The notes beneath the pieces were generated by a model that saw only the letters and a program-made list of their open reading frames with translations, searched no databases and was not told the origin of the DNA. 53,244 nucleotides of DNA from Treponema sp. (GTDB lineage: Bacteria; Spirochaetota; Spirochaetia; Treponematales; Breznakiellaceae): positions 1 to 53,244 of the forward strand of contig JAIRQN010000057.1 in NCBI GenBank assembly GCA_031256445.1, in the 5' to 3' direction. Shown here one piece after another: positions 35,830 to 45,104 of this stretch (its first letter is position 1; each line of letters opens with the position of its first letter). Made by a program: the position numbers and the translations under genes.

Positions 35830-36906
35830 GTTTACGCAGCCGAGCTGCCCGCACGCGCCCATTATCCGCTGTCCTTTGCGCCGGCGCATGGTAACCTTCA
35901 GCCCGTAACATTCCAGCGCTTTTATAAAATTTTCAGTCTCTTTTTTTTCCGGTTCGCGCAGCGGCTTGCCCCTGAACAGAAGACCCGCGACAGGGTTCCA
36001 GGGGATTATATTTATGACAGTGTGCAGACCTTCCGCGAAGGCGGCGGTTTCTTTCGCGTCTTTCTCCCTTGTGTTAACGCCGCCAAGCAGAGGTATTTCC
36101 AGCGTTACGCGCGAACCGCCGTTACTCTGAAATAAAACAAGCGCTTCTTTAATCTTTTGCAATGGGTTGGCGGCGCTGACAGGCATAAGAGCGCGTCTGA
36201 GCTCTTCATCCGCAGTGGTCAGCGAAAGGGCAAGCCTGATATAAGGGTCGTTTTGCGCGATGTCGGATAAACCGGCGCAAATGCCGCATGTAGAAACGGT
36301 AATCCTGCGCCTGGAAAAATTGACGCCCTGCGGATCGGTAAAAATGGATACGGCTTTGCGAAGATTGGGAAGGTTTAAGAGAGGCTCTCCCATGCCCATT
36401 ATAACTATATTGTCTATATTCTGCGTTCCGCCCAAAAATAAAAACTGTTCCACAATTTCACCGCATGTAAGGTTACGGGAAAATCCAAGGCTTCCGGTTT
36501 TGCAGTATACGCAGCCGCAGGGGCAGCCGGCCTGGGTTGACAGGCAGGCTGTTCTGCGGTCTTTTCCGTCGTCAAGCAGCACCGCTTCCGCCTGCAAAAA
36601 GTCCTTCAGGGTAACGACAATTTTTTTCGCGGCGCGCCTGCCTGAGGCGTTTGTGTCTTCATTGCAGGAATCTACAGAGCAGGAATAAAGGGAAAAACGC
36701 TCTTTCAACTGCGCGCGCGCCGCGGCGGGAAGATCCGTCATCTGATCAAAGCCCGCAATGCCGCGCGATATCCAGTTGTAAATCTGCCTGGCGCGGAAAC
36801 GCTCAAGAGGCGCGGAAAGAAGAGCTGTTTTTTCACACAGGATTTTTTCCAGTTCAGGCAGGGATAACCCTGTAAGAGGCAGTACGTCTGTTTCTATTTC
36901 CGTCAA
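35782..36906 (-). CDS. rlmN: 23S rRNA (and tRNA) adenine-C2 methyltransferase RlmN
   Basis: 374 residues with the radical SAM CX3CX2C in STQAGCPCGCVYCKTGSLG, the family signatures NLTCGEIVEQ, NIVIMGMGEPLLNLPNL, RRITVSTCGI, and the C-terminal MRRRKGQRIMGACGQL with the conserved catalytic cysteine (ACGQL). RlmN methylates A2503 of 23S rRNA and A37 of some tRNAs. It is preceded on the same strand by a TPR gene and an RBS is not obvious. The 3' overlap with the DUF445 gene is convergent. Confidence 0.93.
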   Translation of the reverse strand: MTEIETDVLPLTGLSLPELEKILCEKTALLSAPLERFRARQIYNWISRGIAGFDQMTDLPAAARAQLKERFSLYSCSVDSCNEDTNASGRRAAKKIVVTLKDFLQAEAVLLDDGKDRRTACLSTQAGCPCGCVYCKTGSLGFSRNLTCGEIVEQFLFLGGTQNIDNIVIMGMGEPLLNLPNLRKAVSIFTDPQGVNFSRRRITVSTCGICAGLSDIAQNDPYIRLALSLTTADEELRRALMPVSAANPLQKIKEALVLFQSNGGSRVTLEIPLLGGVNTREKDAKETAAFAEGLHTVINIIPWNPVAGLLFRGKPLREPEKKETENFIKALECYGLKVTMRRRKGQRIMGACGQLGCVNLLSEKPGKSNLEQAD

Positions 36907-36914
36907 TTCGTTCC

Positions 36915-38024
36915 TCAGGACAGGCTGTCAAGCATTTCGGAAATTTTGCTGTTTTTAACGCCCAATTTCTGAAATTCTTCCAGGACTTCCAAAGCGCTGC
37001 GCCTGTCGCCCGATTTAATGTAGCAGTCGGCAAGTTCAAGGTAAAGACGGTAATTTTTAATATCCTGCTGAATAAGACGCCTGAATGATGTTATGGCTTC
37101 ATCAAAATTTCCCTGGAGTTTTGCAAGTAACGCAAGTCCCATTACGGCGTATGTGTCAAATTCAATATTCAGCGCTTTTTCATAGTATTCTCTGGCTTTT
37201 TCAAAATTATTCAGATTACGGTAAGCGTCTCCGGTGCGCGTCAGTATCATTTTATTTCTCGGATCCTGTTCCAGGATAAGCGTCCAGTATTCAAGCGATT
37301 TTTCCAGCAGGTTCATGCCCCTGTAGCAGTCTGCAAGGCCGAAAAGGGCGTAGAAATTGTTTTTTTCCCTTAACAGAGCCGCTTCAAAATACTGAATGCC
37401 TTCGCTGAATGTTTTCAATTTTCTGTGACAGTTGCCTATCGAAGTGAGCACCCGGATATCAGGAGCTTCTTTGCCCGATTTGAGCATTCTTTCCCAGAAG
37501 TTAAGAGCTTCCCTGTATTCTTTAAAATCGTAATGCAGATGGCCAAGGCCGATTATCGCGTACGGATTTGAATCTTCCATTTCCAGCACTTTAAGGTAAA
37601 CAAGCCTGGAATTGTTAAAATCACGGACTTTCCTGTACGCGTCCGCTATTCTTGTAAGAACCGTAATATTTTTGTCGTCATGAAGCAGGTACTGCTCCCA
37701 GATTTCAATTGCTTTTTGATACTGGTTCATGGCTTTGTAACAATCTGCAAGGCCGAAAAGGGCGTAATTATTTCCCGGGTGATGAACCAGGCACCTCTGG
37801 TAGAATTTTATCGCTTCGCGGTTCAAGCCCTGTTTGCGCGTAGCGTCTCCCATGCCGACAAGCGCGTAGTTGTTATTTTCGTCCTGCATCAGTATTTTGG
37901 AAAAACAGTCAATCGCGTCGCTGATCCTGTTCTCTTTTAAAAGCTGGTATCCTATTTTTGAAATTTCCGGAATTTTCTGCGTTTCCGCGTCAGGCTGGGT
38001 ATCTTCGGTTTTCACGTCACTCAT
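36915..38024 (-). CDS. TPR-repeat protein
   Basis: About 369 residues from MSDVKTEDTQ, whose ATG overlaps the upstream gene's stop (ATGAGTGA); a longer start exists at 38069. At least nine TPR units follow (RISDAIDCFSKILMQDENNN, YALFGLADCYKAMNQYQKAI, NSRLVYLKVLEMEDSNPYAI, repeated YALFGLADCYRGMN). No signal peptide, so cytoplasmic. Likely a protein-interaction scaffold, co-translated with the small upstream gene and upstream of rlmN. Confidence 0.8.
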   Translation of the reverse strand: MSDVKTEDTQPDAETQKIPEISKIGYQLLKENRISDAIDCFSKILMQDENNNYALVGMGDATRKQGLNREAIKFYQRCLVHHPGNNYALFGLADCYKAMNQYQKAIEIWEQYLLHDDKNITVLTRIADAYRKVRDFNNSRLVYLKVLEMEDSNPYAIIGLGHLHYDFKEYREALNFWERMLKSGKEAPDIRVLTSIGNCHRKLKTFSEGIQYFEAALLREKNNFYALFGLADCYRGMNLLEKSLEYWTLILEQDPRNKMILTRTGDAYRNLNNFEKAREYYEKALNIEFDTYAVMGLALLAKLQGNFDEAITSFRRLIQQDIKNYRLYLELADCYIKSGDRRSALEVLEEFQKLGVKNSKISEMLDSLS

Positions 38025-38367
38025 TGACTGCTTCCTGTTCATCGTCATGTAACATTGCCTGCATAACAAGCGCGAGCTGCTCGATTATCGGCTGTGATTT
38101 TGAGCGATCCGGCGCCAGATGGTACATTTGCAAAGCGTCGATAATTCTGTCTTTGGATTTGTAATAATCGCCAACCCTTGAGATACCGTCTGAATATTTT
38201 GTTGTCAGGAAGACTCTGCGTGCGCCCTCTATGTCTCCTTTATTGAATAGCTCGTTGCCTTTGCGGTTCAGTGCCGCTTTTGTGCTTCCCTCTACAGGCG
38301 CCGGCGTTGTTACTTTTATAAATGAACTGGAGCTTTCATGTTTTTCAAATATTTTTTTTATATCCAT
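38017..38367 (-). CDS. Small TPR-like protein, unknown
   Basis: 116 residues. The middle (AALNRKGNELFNKGDIEGAR, YYKSKDRIIDALQMYHLAPD) reads as one or two TPR-like helical hairpins; the rest is not recognised. It ends in EQEAVNE* overlapping the start of the large TPR protein by eight bases, so the two are coupled and probably act together. No signal peptide. Confidence 0.7.
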   Translation of the reverse strand: MDIKKIFEKHESSSSFIKVTTPAPVEGSTKAALNRKGNELFNKGDIEGARRVFLTTKYSDGISRVGDYYKSKDRIIDALQMYHLAPDRSKSQPIIEQLALVMQAMLHDDEQEAVNE

Positions 38368-38448
38368 ATTTTTTTCTTTATTATTAAATTTGTTCCCATA
38401 TGTATATTATCTACAATATTTTATAAAAAAACAAGTAAAAAGAAAATG

Positions 38449-38991
38449 TCAAACACAATGAAATGTATACTTAAAAAAATCCACTACTGAGCGGCCGTAT
38501 TCGCGGGAGCCGGTTTTTTCAAGATTCGGGATTTCTGTTTTAAGGTAATCCGGGCGCGGGCGGTGAATAAGGATACGGCTATTATTTATGACAAGGGCGG
38601 AACTGCAAATATTGGCAACTAACTCCCATTTGAACTGATACGGGAAAGGCGGATCAAGGAAAATAATGTCAAATGATGTCTTTGCCCGTTTGATATACAG
38701 TTCAGCGGGCATAAAACGGCAGTTAATCCTGACAGGAGCAATTGACACATTCTGCAGCAGTACCTTCCGTTTTAACTTATCCTGTTCAACGGCTTCAATA
38801 TGCCCTGCTCCCCGCGAAGCTGCTTCCAGGGCTATTATTCCCGAACCTGTGAATATATCCAGAAATGAAAGCCCGCCAATGTCCCCAAGAACAGCGAAAA
38901 CTGACTCGCGCATTTTATCCATGCTGGGTCTTATAATTCCGGCGGGAACAGAGACTTGCCTTCCCTTCAGCATTCCGCCTGTAATTCTCAT
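38449..38991 (-). CDS. rsmD: 16S rRNA (guanine-N2) methyltransferase RsmD
   Basis: 180 residues from MRITGGMLKGRQV, the usual RsmD start; a longer frame upstream runs into the preceding gene. Motifs: RPSMDKMRESVFAVLGD, FLDIFTGSGIIALEAASRGA (SAM site), VEQDKL, and the catalytic FLDPPFPY. It methylates G966 of 16S rRNA. It lies 20 bases behind an unknown gene on the same strand. Confidence 0.9.
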   Translation of the reverse strand: MRITGGMLKGRQVSVPAGIIRPSMDKMRESVFAVLGDIGGLSFLDIFTGSGIIALEAASRGAGHIEAVEQDKLKRKVLLQNVSIAPVRINCRFMPAELYIKRAKTSFDIIFLDPPFPYQFKWELVANICSSALVINNSRILIHRPRPDYLKTEIPNLEKTGSREYGRSVVDFFKYTFHCV

Positions 38992-39010
38992 AATGGTATT
39001 GTCTGGGTTT

Positions 39011-39454
39011 TTATGCGCTTCCCAAAAGCCCGTTAAGTTCGGCGTTGCTGACAACAGGTTCAATAACGCTTAAGCTTGCCGGTTGATAGGAATCCTCAAT
39101 TGTTTTTTGACGTTTCCCGCTGTCTTTCTTGAATTTTTCAATCCAGTTTACAATTTCCGGATATCGGGACGGTGCAAAAGGGCTGTTATTATTGGATATT
39201 TCATTTAAAAGCTGCGTAAACTGCCATTCGGCGTCTGAAAGATTATCCGCTTCGGTTTCGCGATCAAGAAATTTAAAATTCGCAAGAAATTTTGTAGTGA
39301 GCATGTCCAGAGTAATGTTAATAAATTCCAAATCCGCCATTGTCTGGCGCAGAAAAAAGGCAGTATCCGTATCCAATTGAAGAAGATCCCTAATCATCCG
39401 GATTCTGACATTCAGAATAAATATGGTATCTTCAAAATTTATGCGTTTATTCAT
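39011..39454 (-). CDS. Hypothetical helical protein
   Basis: 147 residues (MNKRINFEDTIFILNVRIRM...SNAELNGLLGSA). It is predicted helical with no signal or membrane segment and no motif that I recognise. It precedes rsmD by 20 bases, so both are probably in one transcript. The host-like composition suggests a native spirochaete gene. Confidence 0.65.
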   Translation of the reverse strand: MNKRINFEDTIFILNVRIRMIRDLLQLDTDTAFFLRQTMADLEFINITLDMLTTKFLANFKFLDRETEADNLSDAEWQFTQLLNEISNNNSPFAPSRYPEIVNWIEKFKKDSGKRQKTIEDSYQPASLSVIEPVVSNAELNGLLGSA

Positions 39455-39613
39455 GGTATTACTAACTTTATCGGCTTATTGGCGTCTGCTGATTAGCGAT
39501 AGTGAACAGTAATTTAAGAGATGTTGACATTATGTCGATATAGTTTTTATACTGTTTATCAGAATTTATCATTTTTTCCGCAAAGCAGGTTGCTTTGTGA
39601 TTAAAGAGGGGAA

Positions 39614-40843
39614 ATGGCCGCTCCTTTACAATTAACCTTTGTCAATTTTTCAAAAGACGCGTATATCATTGTCGAAGGTAAAAAAAACGCGGACAGATTC
39701 TATATTATCCGATCGGGAACAGTGCGGCTCTCCAAAGAAGCGCAGATTGTAGCCGAAGAGCAGGGCGATACCCTGGGGCCCGGAGATTTTTTCGGCGTAG
39801 TTTCCACAATGTCCGGCCACAGCCATATAGAAACCGCGCAGGCAATCACGGATGTTACCCTGATTTCCGTTCAAAAAGATCAATTCAGCCAGCTTATCCA
39901 GAATAACTCGCCTGTGGCCATGAAGATAATACTTCAATTTTCCAAGAGAATGCGCTACATGGACGACGCTCTTACAAAATTAACCTTAAAAAAAACATCC
40001 GAGAAGGATACAGGCCATATTTTCAAGATAGCCGAATACTACGCCAAGCAAAACCAGTTTAACCAGGCGTTTTACGCGTATCATAAGTACATCAGGAACT
40101 GCCCTCAGGGCGGAAATGTGCAGATCGCGACCGAAAGAATGAAAAAAATCGCCCCTTATGTCAAGAATCCGCCGAAAGACTACGCTCCGGGTGAAAATTT
40201 ACGGACTTTTACCAAAGATTCTGTGGTTTTTTGCGAAGGAGAGCCCGGAGATGAACTGTTTATTATCCAAAAAGGTTCAGTAAAGATAGTCAAGGTTACC
40301 GATACCAATGAAATTCTTCTGGCTGTTTTAAAATCCGGCGATATTTTCGGGGAAATGGCGCTTTTGGAATCAAAACCCAGAGCCGCAGGAGCCGTAGCAT
40401 ACGAAGACTGCCAGCTTATGGCCGTTAACAGGGACAATTTCCAGCAAATGATTAAATCCCAGCCGCAGCTGATCGCAAGGCTGACCACGCTGTTATCGGA
40501 GCGTATCTGGCTTCTTTACAAACAGCTTGCGAATACCCAGTTAACGGATCCTCTTGGGCGGATGTACGATATTCTGCTGACTCACATGGAGAAGAAAAAA
40601 CTCGATTTAAACAGTGTTACGAATTTCTCTTTCGATTTTGGAGTAAAAGAGCTGAGCAACATGGTGGGGCTGGAACAGGGAGACGGAATGATTGTAGGCA
40701 GAAAATTACTGGAAAACCGCAGCCTGCAAATATTGAATGACAAGATATTCGTAAAGGATGTTAAGGAAATAATCAGGCAAGTAGCCTATTTCCATAAAAT
40801 GCAGCAGCTTCAGAGATCCCGCAGGGAAGGCATGACAAGTTAA
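39614..40843 (+). CDS. Regulator with two cyclic-nucleotide-binding domains and a central TPR
   Basis: 409 residues. The first cNMP-binding fold (about 12-115) has FYIIRSGTVRLSK and GPGDFFGVVSTMSGHSHIETAQA. A TPR-like linker (135-180, IAEYYAKQNQFNQAFYAYHK) follows. The second fold (195-310) has ELFIIQKGSVKIVKV, GDIFGEMALLESKPRAAGAVA with an intact phosphate-binding cassette. The C-terminus (330-400, FDFGVKELSNMVGLEQGDGM) looks like a winged-helix DNA-binding domain of the Crp/Fnr type. The first fold lacks the GEMA...R signature and may not bind ligand. GGGGAA precedes the start. Confidence 0.8.
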   Translation: MAAPLQLTFVNFSKDAYIIVEGKKNADRFYIIRSGTVRLSKEAQIVAEEQGDTLGPGDFFGVVSTMSGHSHIETAQAITDVTLISVQKDQFSQLIQNNSPVAMKIILQFSKRMRYMDDALTKLTLKKTSEKDTGHIFKIAEYYAKQNQFNQAFYAYHKYIRNCPQGGNVQIATERMKKIAPYVKNPPKDYAPGENLRTFTKDSVVFCEGEPGDELFIIQKGSVKIVKVTDTNEILLAVLKSGDIFGEMALLESKPRAAGAVAYEDCQLMAVNRDNFQQMIKSQPQLIARLTTLLSERIWLLYKQLANTQLTDPLGRMYDILLTHMEKKKLDLNSVTNFSFDFGVKELSNMVGLEQGDGMIVGRKLLENRSLQILNDKIFVKDVKEIIRQVAYFHKMQQLQRSRREGMTS

Positions 40844-40877
40844 TTCCAGAGACGGGCCGTAATATCCGATAATTAAA

Positions 40878-41435
40878 ATGATGAACTGTAAATATTTAAG
40901 CGCTGTTCTTGCCATTATGCTCTTTGCTTGTGCTGACATTTACGCGCAGGATGAAAGCGAAGAATCTTCGGACGGGCTTCCGCGTCAGTTCCGGGAACTG
41001 TCGCTTGGAATGAACCTTGACGATCTTAAAACCAGCCTGATAAAAGACGGATATTTTAATTTCCGGGGCGACAGAGATGTTTCATTTTTACCTTCCAGAG
41101 AGCAGAGCCTTGTTGAAACTACCGGCTCTTCGTTTATAAAACGCGCTTTTTTTCAGTTAAGGGACGGCGCGGTTTTTATCATGGCGTTTACCCTGAACAC
41201 GGAAGTAATTGATCATTATTCGGTATTTACCCAGTTTACGGAAAAATACGGCAAACCGGCGCAGTTGGATCCAGGAGCCGCTGTCTGGGAGACCGAAGAA
41301 ACCAGAATAGCAATTGAGCGTCCTTTAACGGTTAAATACATTGATAAAAAAATCTTTGATGATATTGTAGGCGAATCCGGCGTTGTTGAATCCGGCCATG
41401 TCAAACTCCGTCAGGATTTCCTGAATGATTTTTAA
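40878..41435 (+). CDS. Secreted protein, unknown
   Basis: 185 residues with a signal peptide ending ADIYAQ (about residue 24). The mature part (LSLGMNLDDLKTSLIKDGYF, AVFTQFTEKYGKPAQLDPG) has the layout of small periplasmic proteins that describe substrate coupling by an LTE-type fold; I cannot name a family. Its last codons overlap the start of the DUF192 lipoprotein by 11 bases, so the pair is translated together. Confidence 0.6.
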   Translation: MMNCKYLSAVLAIMLFACADIYAQDESEESSDGLPRQFRELSLGMNLDDLKTSLIKDGYFNFRGDRDVSFLPSREQSLVETTGSSFIKRAFFQLRDGAVFIMAFTLNTEVIDHYSVFTQFTEKYGKPAQLDPGAAVWETEETRIAIERPLTVKYIDKKIFDDIVGESGVVESGHVKLRQDFLNDF

Positions 41436-41886
41436 CCGCGAACAAAACAAACCTGTTTTACTTGTTATATTTTTTTGTTTAATATTTTTTTCATGCTCGT
41501 CTGGCAAACTTCCTGTCAGGGAAATTCCCATAGAAAGCGGCGGGCAGATTATCGCGGTTGTAAAAGCGGAAATCGCCGTTACGCAGGAAGAGCGCAGCCG
41601 CGGCCTTATGTTCCGCAAAAAGCTGCCCGATGGGGAGGGGATGCTCTTTATTTTTGACAGAGACGAAGTTCTTTCCTTCTGGATGAAGAATACCCTTATC
41701 CCGCTTTCAATAGCATATATAACTTCTGACGGCATAATTATTGATATTAAAGACATGCGCCCCGGCGATTTGAATTCTGTTTCTTCAAGCCGTTCCGTCC
41801 GTTACGCGCTAGAAGTACCCCAGGGCTGGTTTTCGCGCGCCGGAGTGAAAACAGGCAGCATTGTTAAAATACCGAATAATTTATAA
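41425..41886 (+). CDS. DUF192 lipoprotein
   Basis: 153 residues. The start has a membrane-like segment ending IFFSCSSG (lipidated Cys24). DUF192 signatures are clear: VAVTQEERSRGLMFRKKLPD reads here AVTQEERSRGLMFRKKL, then GMLFIFDRDEVLSFWMKNTL and SVRYALEVPQGWFSRAGV. The family is widespread, its function unknown. It converges on the XRE regulator with a six-base overlap. Confidence 0.8.
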   Translation: MIFNREQNKPVLLVIFFCLIFFSCSSGKLPVREIPIESGGQIIAVVKAEIAVTQEERSRGLMFRKKLPDGEGMLFIFDRDEVLSFWMKNTLIPLSIAYITSDGIIIDIKDMRPGDLNSVSSSRSVRYALEVPQGWFSRAGVKTGSIVKIPNNL

Positions 41887-42207
41887 TGAATGTAAATGCC
41901 TGATTTGCAGCTTAATTGAATTTGATGTTTTTGCGCATTCCCTGTCTATAATTTGATCGATCATGCCGAACATACTGTCATCGTTTGAAATTTCATTTGC
42001 CGAATAAAAAAGCGCGGATGCCGAAACATGAAGTTCTCTGCTGAATTTTTCCAGCAGTTCCGCTGATACAAAAGCTGCGCCGGTTTCTATGGTGCTTAGA
42101 TGTTTTGGAGAAATTCCTAATTTTTCCGAAAATTGCTCCTGGGATAAACGCTGTTTTTTTCTATAGTGCTTAATATTAGCCCCCAAAACCGCCTTTATAT
42201 TCACCAT
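41881..42207 (-). CDS. XRE-family helix-turn-helix regulator
   Basis: 108 residues. Residues 8-62 form a Cro/C1-type HTH (IKHYRKKQRLSQEQFSEKLG, SPKHLSTIETGAAFVSAELL). The rest is a short helical tail. It is divergent from the first CsgG/DUF1566 gene at the left border of the AT-rich island and may regulate that promoter; this is inference from position. Confidence 0.8.
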   Translation of the reverse strand: MVNIKAVLGANIKHYRKKQRLSQEQFSEKLGISPKHLSTIETGAAFVSAELLEKFSRELHVSASALFYSANEISNDDSMFGMIDQIIDRECAKTSNSIKLQIRHLHSL

Positions 42208-42295
42208 GTAATTTAATATACTTTTGACCTGAAAAAAAGAACCGTATATTAAGTAATTTATTGCGAATTTTCACACTTTTAATGTAATAAAACTG

Positions 42296-42324
42296 TTGAC
42301 AATTCCATTTTATAGGTTTAATAT
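42296..42324 (+). promoter_or_regulatory. Promoter of the first CsgG/DUF1566 gene
   Basis: TTGACA (42296-42301), a 17-base spacer and TAATAT (42319-42324). The surrounding bases resemble those upstream of the second paralog (51894-51922), including a shared (C)CTTTTAATGT block just upstream, so the promoter was duplicated with the gene. Confidence 0.6.
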
Positions 42325-42399
42325 TTGTCCAATAATTACTTTTAAGGTTTGTTAAAATTTGCATTACCAAAAACATCCATATTGCTCAGGAGCATTGAG

Positions 42400-43410
42400 A
42401 TGAAAAAAGCCATGTTTGTTGCCATTTTGCATTTTCTTGCAGGCATTATTTACGCTCAAACGCTGGATACCTCCATAAACGCCGCCGCGGGAGAACTCAG
42501 CGGAAAATTGCCGAAAGGCTCCACTGTCGTAATGATAGAGTTTGAAACAGCTTCGGAAGAACTTGCGAATCATGTTATTGACGAGATGAACCATAAGCTA
42601 GTCACACTCGGCATAATACGGGCTGTAGAGAGAAGGCGGCTCAATACGATCAGATCTGAACTCTCTTTGAATTCTCGCGGAGAGGTAAGCGATGATTTCG
42701 CGCAAAGAATCGGACACATGCTTGGAGCCCAGCACCTTGTTCTTGGATCAATCAGTTCCGCAGGCAACCAGTACATTGTGCGTTTTCGCGCCATTTCTAC
42801 CGAAACCGCGACAATAGTGTGGTCATTCTCGCAGAATATCAGAAGCGACACTATTCTGGAAAATTTCCTAAGTAAGGGTGGTACGACGACAGCTTCTAAC
42901 AGAGCGGGGCAGACAACTCAAGCCACGGCAGCTCCGGCGGCTAAAATATATGAAATTGGCAGTACAGGACCAGCCGGCGGTCATGTTTTTTATGATAAAG
43001 GTTATTACGCGGACGGCTGGCGTTACCTTGAAGCAGCAACCAGCGATGTAGGAAGCGGTATTCCGTGGAGCGCAACAGAGAAAAGAGTAGACGGAACCAG
43101 TACCGCGATTGGAATAGGAAAGCGGAACTCAGAACTTATACGAGAATCAGGAGAAACAATTTCTGCGGCTTTGGCTGCTCTGCATTACAGTCAAGGGGGA
43201 TATAATGATTGGTTTTTACCCAGCAGAGATGAATTGAATTTTATTTATGTGAATTTAAAGCAGAAGAATCTTGGAAAATTTTCTGCTGGTTGGTACTGGT
43301 CTTCATCAGATTACGGCAGCGGCGGCTGGTATCAGAGGTTTAGTAATGGAGAGCAAAGTGATAGAAATAAAAAGGAAACATTTTTAGTGCGTCCTGTGCG
43401 GGCGTTTTAG
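42400..43410 (+). CDS. CsgG/LpoB-like secreted protein with DUF1566 C-terminus (copy 1)
   Basis: 336 residues from MKKAMFVAIL (AGGAG nine bases before); signal cut near IIYAQ. Residues 25-160 have the CsgG/LpoB-type fold (VVMIEFETASEELANHVIDE, VERRRLNTIRSELSLNSRGE, GHMLGAQHLVLGSISSAG). After a Thr/Ala-rich linker, residues 185-336 are a DUF1566 module (GPAGGHVFYDKGYYADGWRY, DWFLPSRDELNFIYVNL, WYWSSSDYGSGGWYQRF, ending VRPVRAF). Such proteins are thought to sit in the envelope. Paralogous to the protein at 51989. Divergent from an XRE gene. The C-terminal wording is like variable regions of diversity-generating retroelements, without a reverse transcriptase here. Confidence 0.7.
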   Translation: MKKAMFVAILHFLAGIIYAQTLDTSINAAAGELSGKLPKGSTVVMIEFETASEELANHVIDEMNHKLVTLGIIRAVERRRLNTIRSELSLNSRGEVSDDFAQRIGHMLGAQHLVLGSISSAGNQYIVRFRAISTETATIVWSFSQNIRSDTILENFLSKGGTTTASNRAGQTTQATAAPAAKIYEIGSTGPAGGHVFYDKGYYADGWRYLEAATSDVGSGIPWSATEKRVDGTSTAIGIGKRNSELIRESGETISAALAALHYSQGGYNDWFLPSRDELNFIYVNLKQKNLGKFSAGWYWSSSDYGSGGWYQRFSNGEQSDRNKKETFLVRPVRAF

Positions 43411-43436
43411 GTATTAATAAGTTGAAGGAGGTAAAT

Positions 43437-43493
43437 ATGAACAAACCGCGCTCTGTACCGGGATCATGTCAATTTTATTGTGATTCTACTTAA
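43437..43493 (+). pseudogene. Truncated copy of the 61-residue Cys-rich protein
   Basis: After GAAGGAGGTAAAT, the first 42 bases are identical to the start of the gene at 45141 (MNKPRSVPGSCQFY) and then diverge to CDST and a stop. It is a recombination scar or a relic of a third copy; only 18 codons remain. Confidence 0.7.
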
Positions 43494-43571
43494 TTCTTGT
43501 TAAATGATATTTACACATTTTGCAAATGGGATTCGTTGAATTCCTGATTAAATTTTTTAAAGGAAAAAAAA

Positions 43572-44015
43572 ATGAATTTTGACAAATTAGTTTCAAATTT
43601 ACAAGAAGAAGAAAAGAAGCTTGAAAATGAAGTTTTACCTTATTGTAACCCACAACAAATTGCCAATGAAATAATGAGCAATCTTGAAAAAGCGACTCCG
43701 CAAAGAGAAAATTGGACATCCCCCCAAGCAGGGTATTTCTGTGAAGCTGGATCACTTTTTACTCAATATGAGCTTTGGTTTATAGGTAAACATGAAAAAT
43801 ATGGTCAGACCCGTGGTCCCATTTGTAATTGTAATGATAAATTCAGTCTTTCTAATAAAATATTAAATTTAGTTAGAAAATATATTAATGAAGATATGAT
43901 AAAACTTGATTTAGAAAGACTTGAACTTGAAGATTCAAAAATATCAGCCATGTATCTTAATGCCTGTATATCTAAAGCAGACGTTGAAAAAATACTTAAA
44001 ATGAAATCGACTTAA
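43572..44015 (+). CDS. Hypothetical protein, AT-rich cassette
   Basis: 147 residues (MNFDKLVSNLQEEEKKLENE...DVEKILKMKST). AAAGG stands ten bases upstream. The middle has WTSPQAGYFCEAGSLFTQYE and a Cys-containing RGPICNCNDKFSLSN. Mostly helical at both ends; no recognised domain. It is the first full gene after the CsgG/DUF1566 protein in the all-plus array. AT-rich compared with the core genome. Confidence 0.6.
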   Translation: MNFDKLVSNLQEEEKKLENEVLPYCNPQQIANEIMSNLEKATPQRENWTSPQAGYFCEAGSLFTQYELWFIGKHEKYGQTRGPICNCNDKFSLSNKILNLVRKYINEDMIKLDLERLELEDSKISAMYLNACISKADVEKILKMKST

Positions 44016-44117
44016 AAAGGTCAGGATGTTAAAATCGCACTTAATTATTATTAAATCGTAAAGTGTTAAAATTATTCATTCCATATGGAATGATAATAAA
44101 ATAAAAAGGAGATTTTT

Positions 44118-44318
44118 ATGGAATATGATGAATGGATTGCGGCAGGAAATGGTGTTCGTAAGGGTGAATCATTGGAAGATGCTATAGGAAGAACAGTAAA
44201 TAGTATGTATGATTTCCCATTAAATTGCCCAAGTTGCGGAAGTCAAGACCTTGAATGTCCATTTAATAACAATCATTGGCGCTGTGAAAGCTGCGGACAC
44301 AGTTGGTATCATCGGTAA
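44118..44318 (+). CDS. Small zinc-ribbon protein
   Basis: 66 residues with a typical treble-clef/zinc-ribbon at the C-terminus: CPSCGSQDLECPFNNNHWRC then ESCGHSW, giving CX2C...CX2C. A strong AAAAGGAG precedes the ATG, the same RBS wording (AAGGAGATTTTTATG) as at 47785 and 53132. It may bind nucleic acid or protein; nothing more can be said. Part of the cassette array. Confidence 0.65.
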   Translation: MEYDEWIAAGNGVRKGESLEDAIGRTVNSMYDFPLNCPSCGSQDLECPFNNNHWRCESCGHSWYHR

Positions 44319-44390
44319 CTTAATTTATGATTGAATTTTATTTATTTTTAAGAAATATTAGTCATTGAACTTTTAACAAAGGAGAATTGA

Positions 44391-45080
44391 ATGGAATTTA
44401 ATGATTATGTTCAGCAAGCAGTTATTTTTTTCCAGAAAGGAAAACTCGAACAAGCTATTGAAAATTTTGAAGCAGCTTTAAAAATTGAACCAAACAATGA
44501 ACAAATTAAACAATTATATTCTAATTGTAAACAAATGATTTCTTTTAAAGAACAACAATGTCAATTACTGGCAAATGAAGCGAAACAAAGGGCTGATGTA
44601 ATTGGTATTGAATTAAGAGATGTGGATAAAATAATAGGTGACTGTACAGAAAATTTAAAACAAAATATTAATGACACTTCTTTAAAAGGATATCTTGCCA
44701 AGGTTTATTACATACGCGGTTTATTATTTTTTTCAAAAATGGATTATAAAAGCTCAATAAATGATTTTAACGAAGCAATTAATAATCAACCGGATTATAT
44801 TTTTGCTTTTAACAAAAGAGGCTTGGCATATAAGGAAATTGAAAACTATGATCTGGCTATTAAAGACTTTGAAAATATTCTTCAATATAAACCTGATGAT
44901 TCTCAATCTAAGGTGCACCTTTCTAATACTTATATTAAACGGGGTATTGATTTTGATCGAAAAGGAGATAAAGAACACGCAATTTCCGATTTTGAAACGG
45001 CTTTGAAGTATAATCCTGATGATAAAAATACCCGGGAAATTCTTCAAATGGTTAAATCACAGGTAAATAAAAATAATTGA
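44391..45080 (+). CDS. TPR protein, cassette paralog A
   Basis: 229 residues with TPR units at 8-42 (FFQKGKLEQAIENFEAALKI), 110-175 (YIRGLLFFSKMDYKSSINDF, FNKRGLAYKEIENYDLAIKD) and 185-222. Paralog of the 232-residue protein at 47785; the relation extends to the upstream bases (GTCATT...ACTTTT...AAAGGAGA...ATGGAATTTAATGA). No signal peptide. No partner is known. Confidence 0.75.
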   Translation: MEFNDYVQQAVIFFQKGKLEQAIENFEAALKIEPNNEQIKQLYSNCKQMISFKEQQCQLLANEAKQRADVIGIELRDVDKIIGDCTENLKQNINDTSLKGYLAKVYYIRGLLFFSKMDYKSSINDFNEAINNQPDYIFAFNKRGLAYKEIENYDLAIKDFENILQYKPDDSQSKVHLSNTYIKRGIDFDRKGDKEHAISDFETALKYNPDDKNTREILQMVKSQVNKNN

Positions 45081-45104
45081 AATGAATAATATGGATAATA
45101 ATTT

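Noticed and set aside
42400-43410. Confirmed diversity-generating retroelement target
   Set aside because: No reverse transcriptase and no template repeat are seen in the window, so only the resemblance of the C-terminus is reported.
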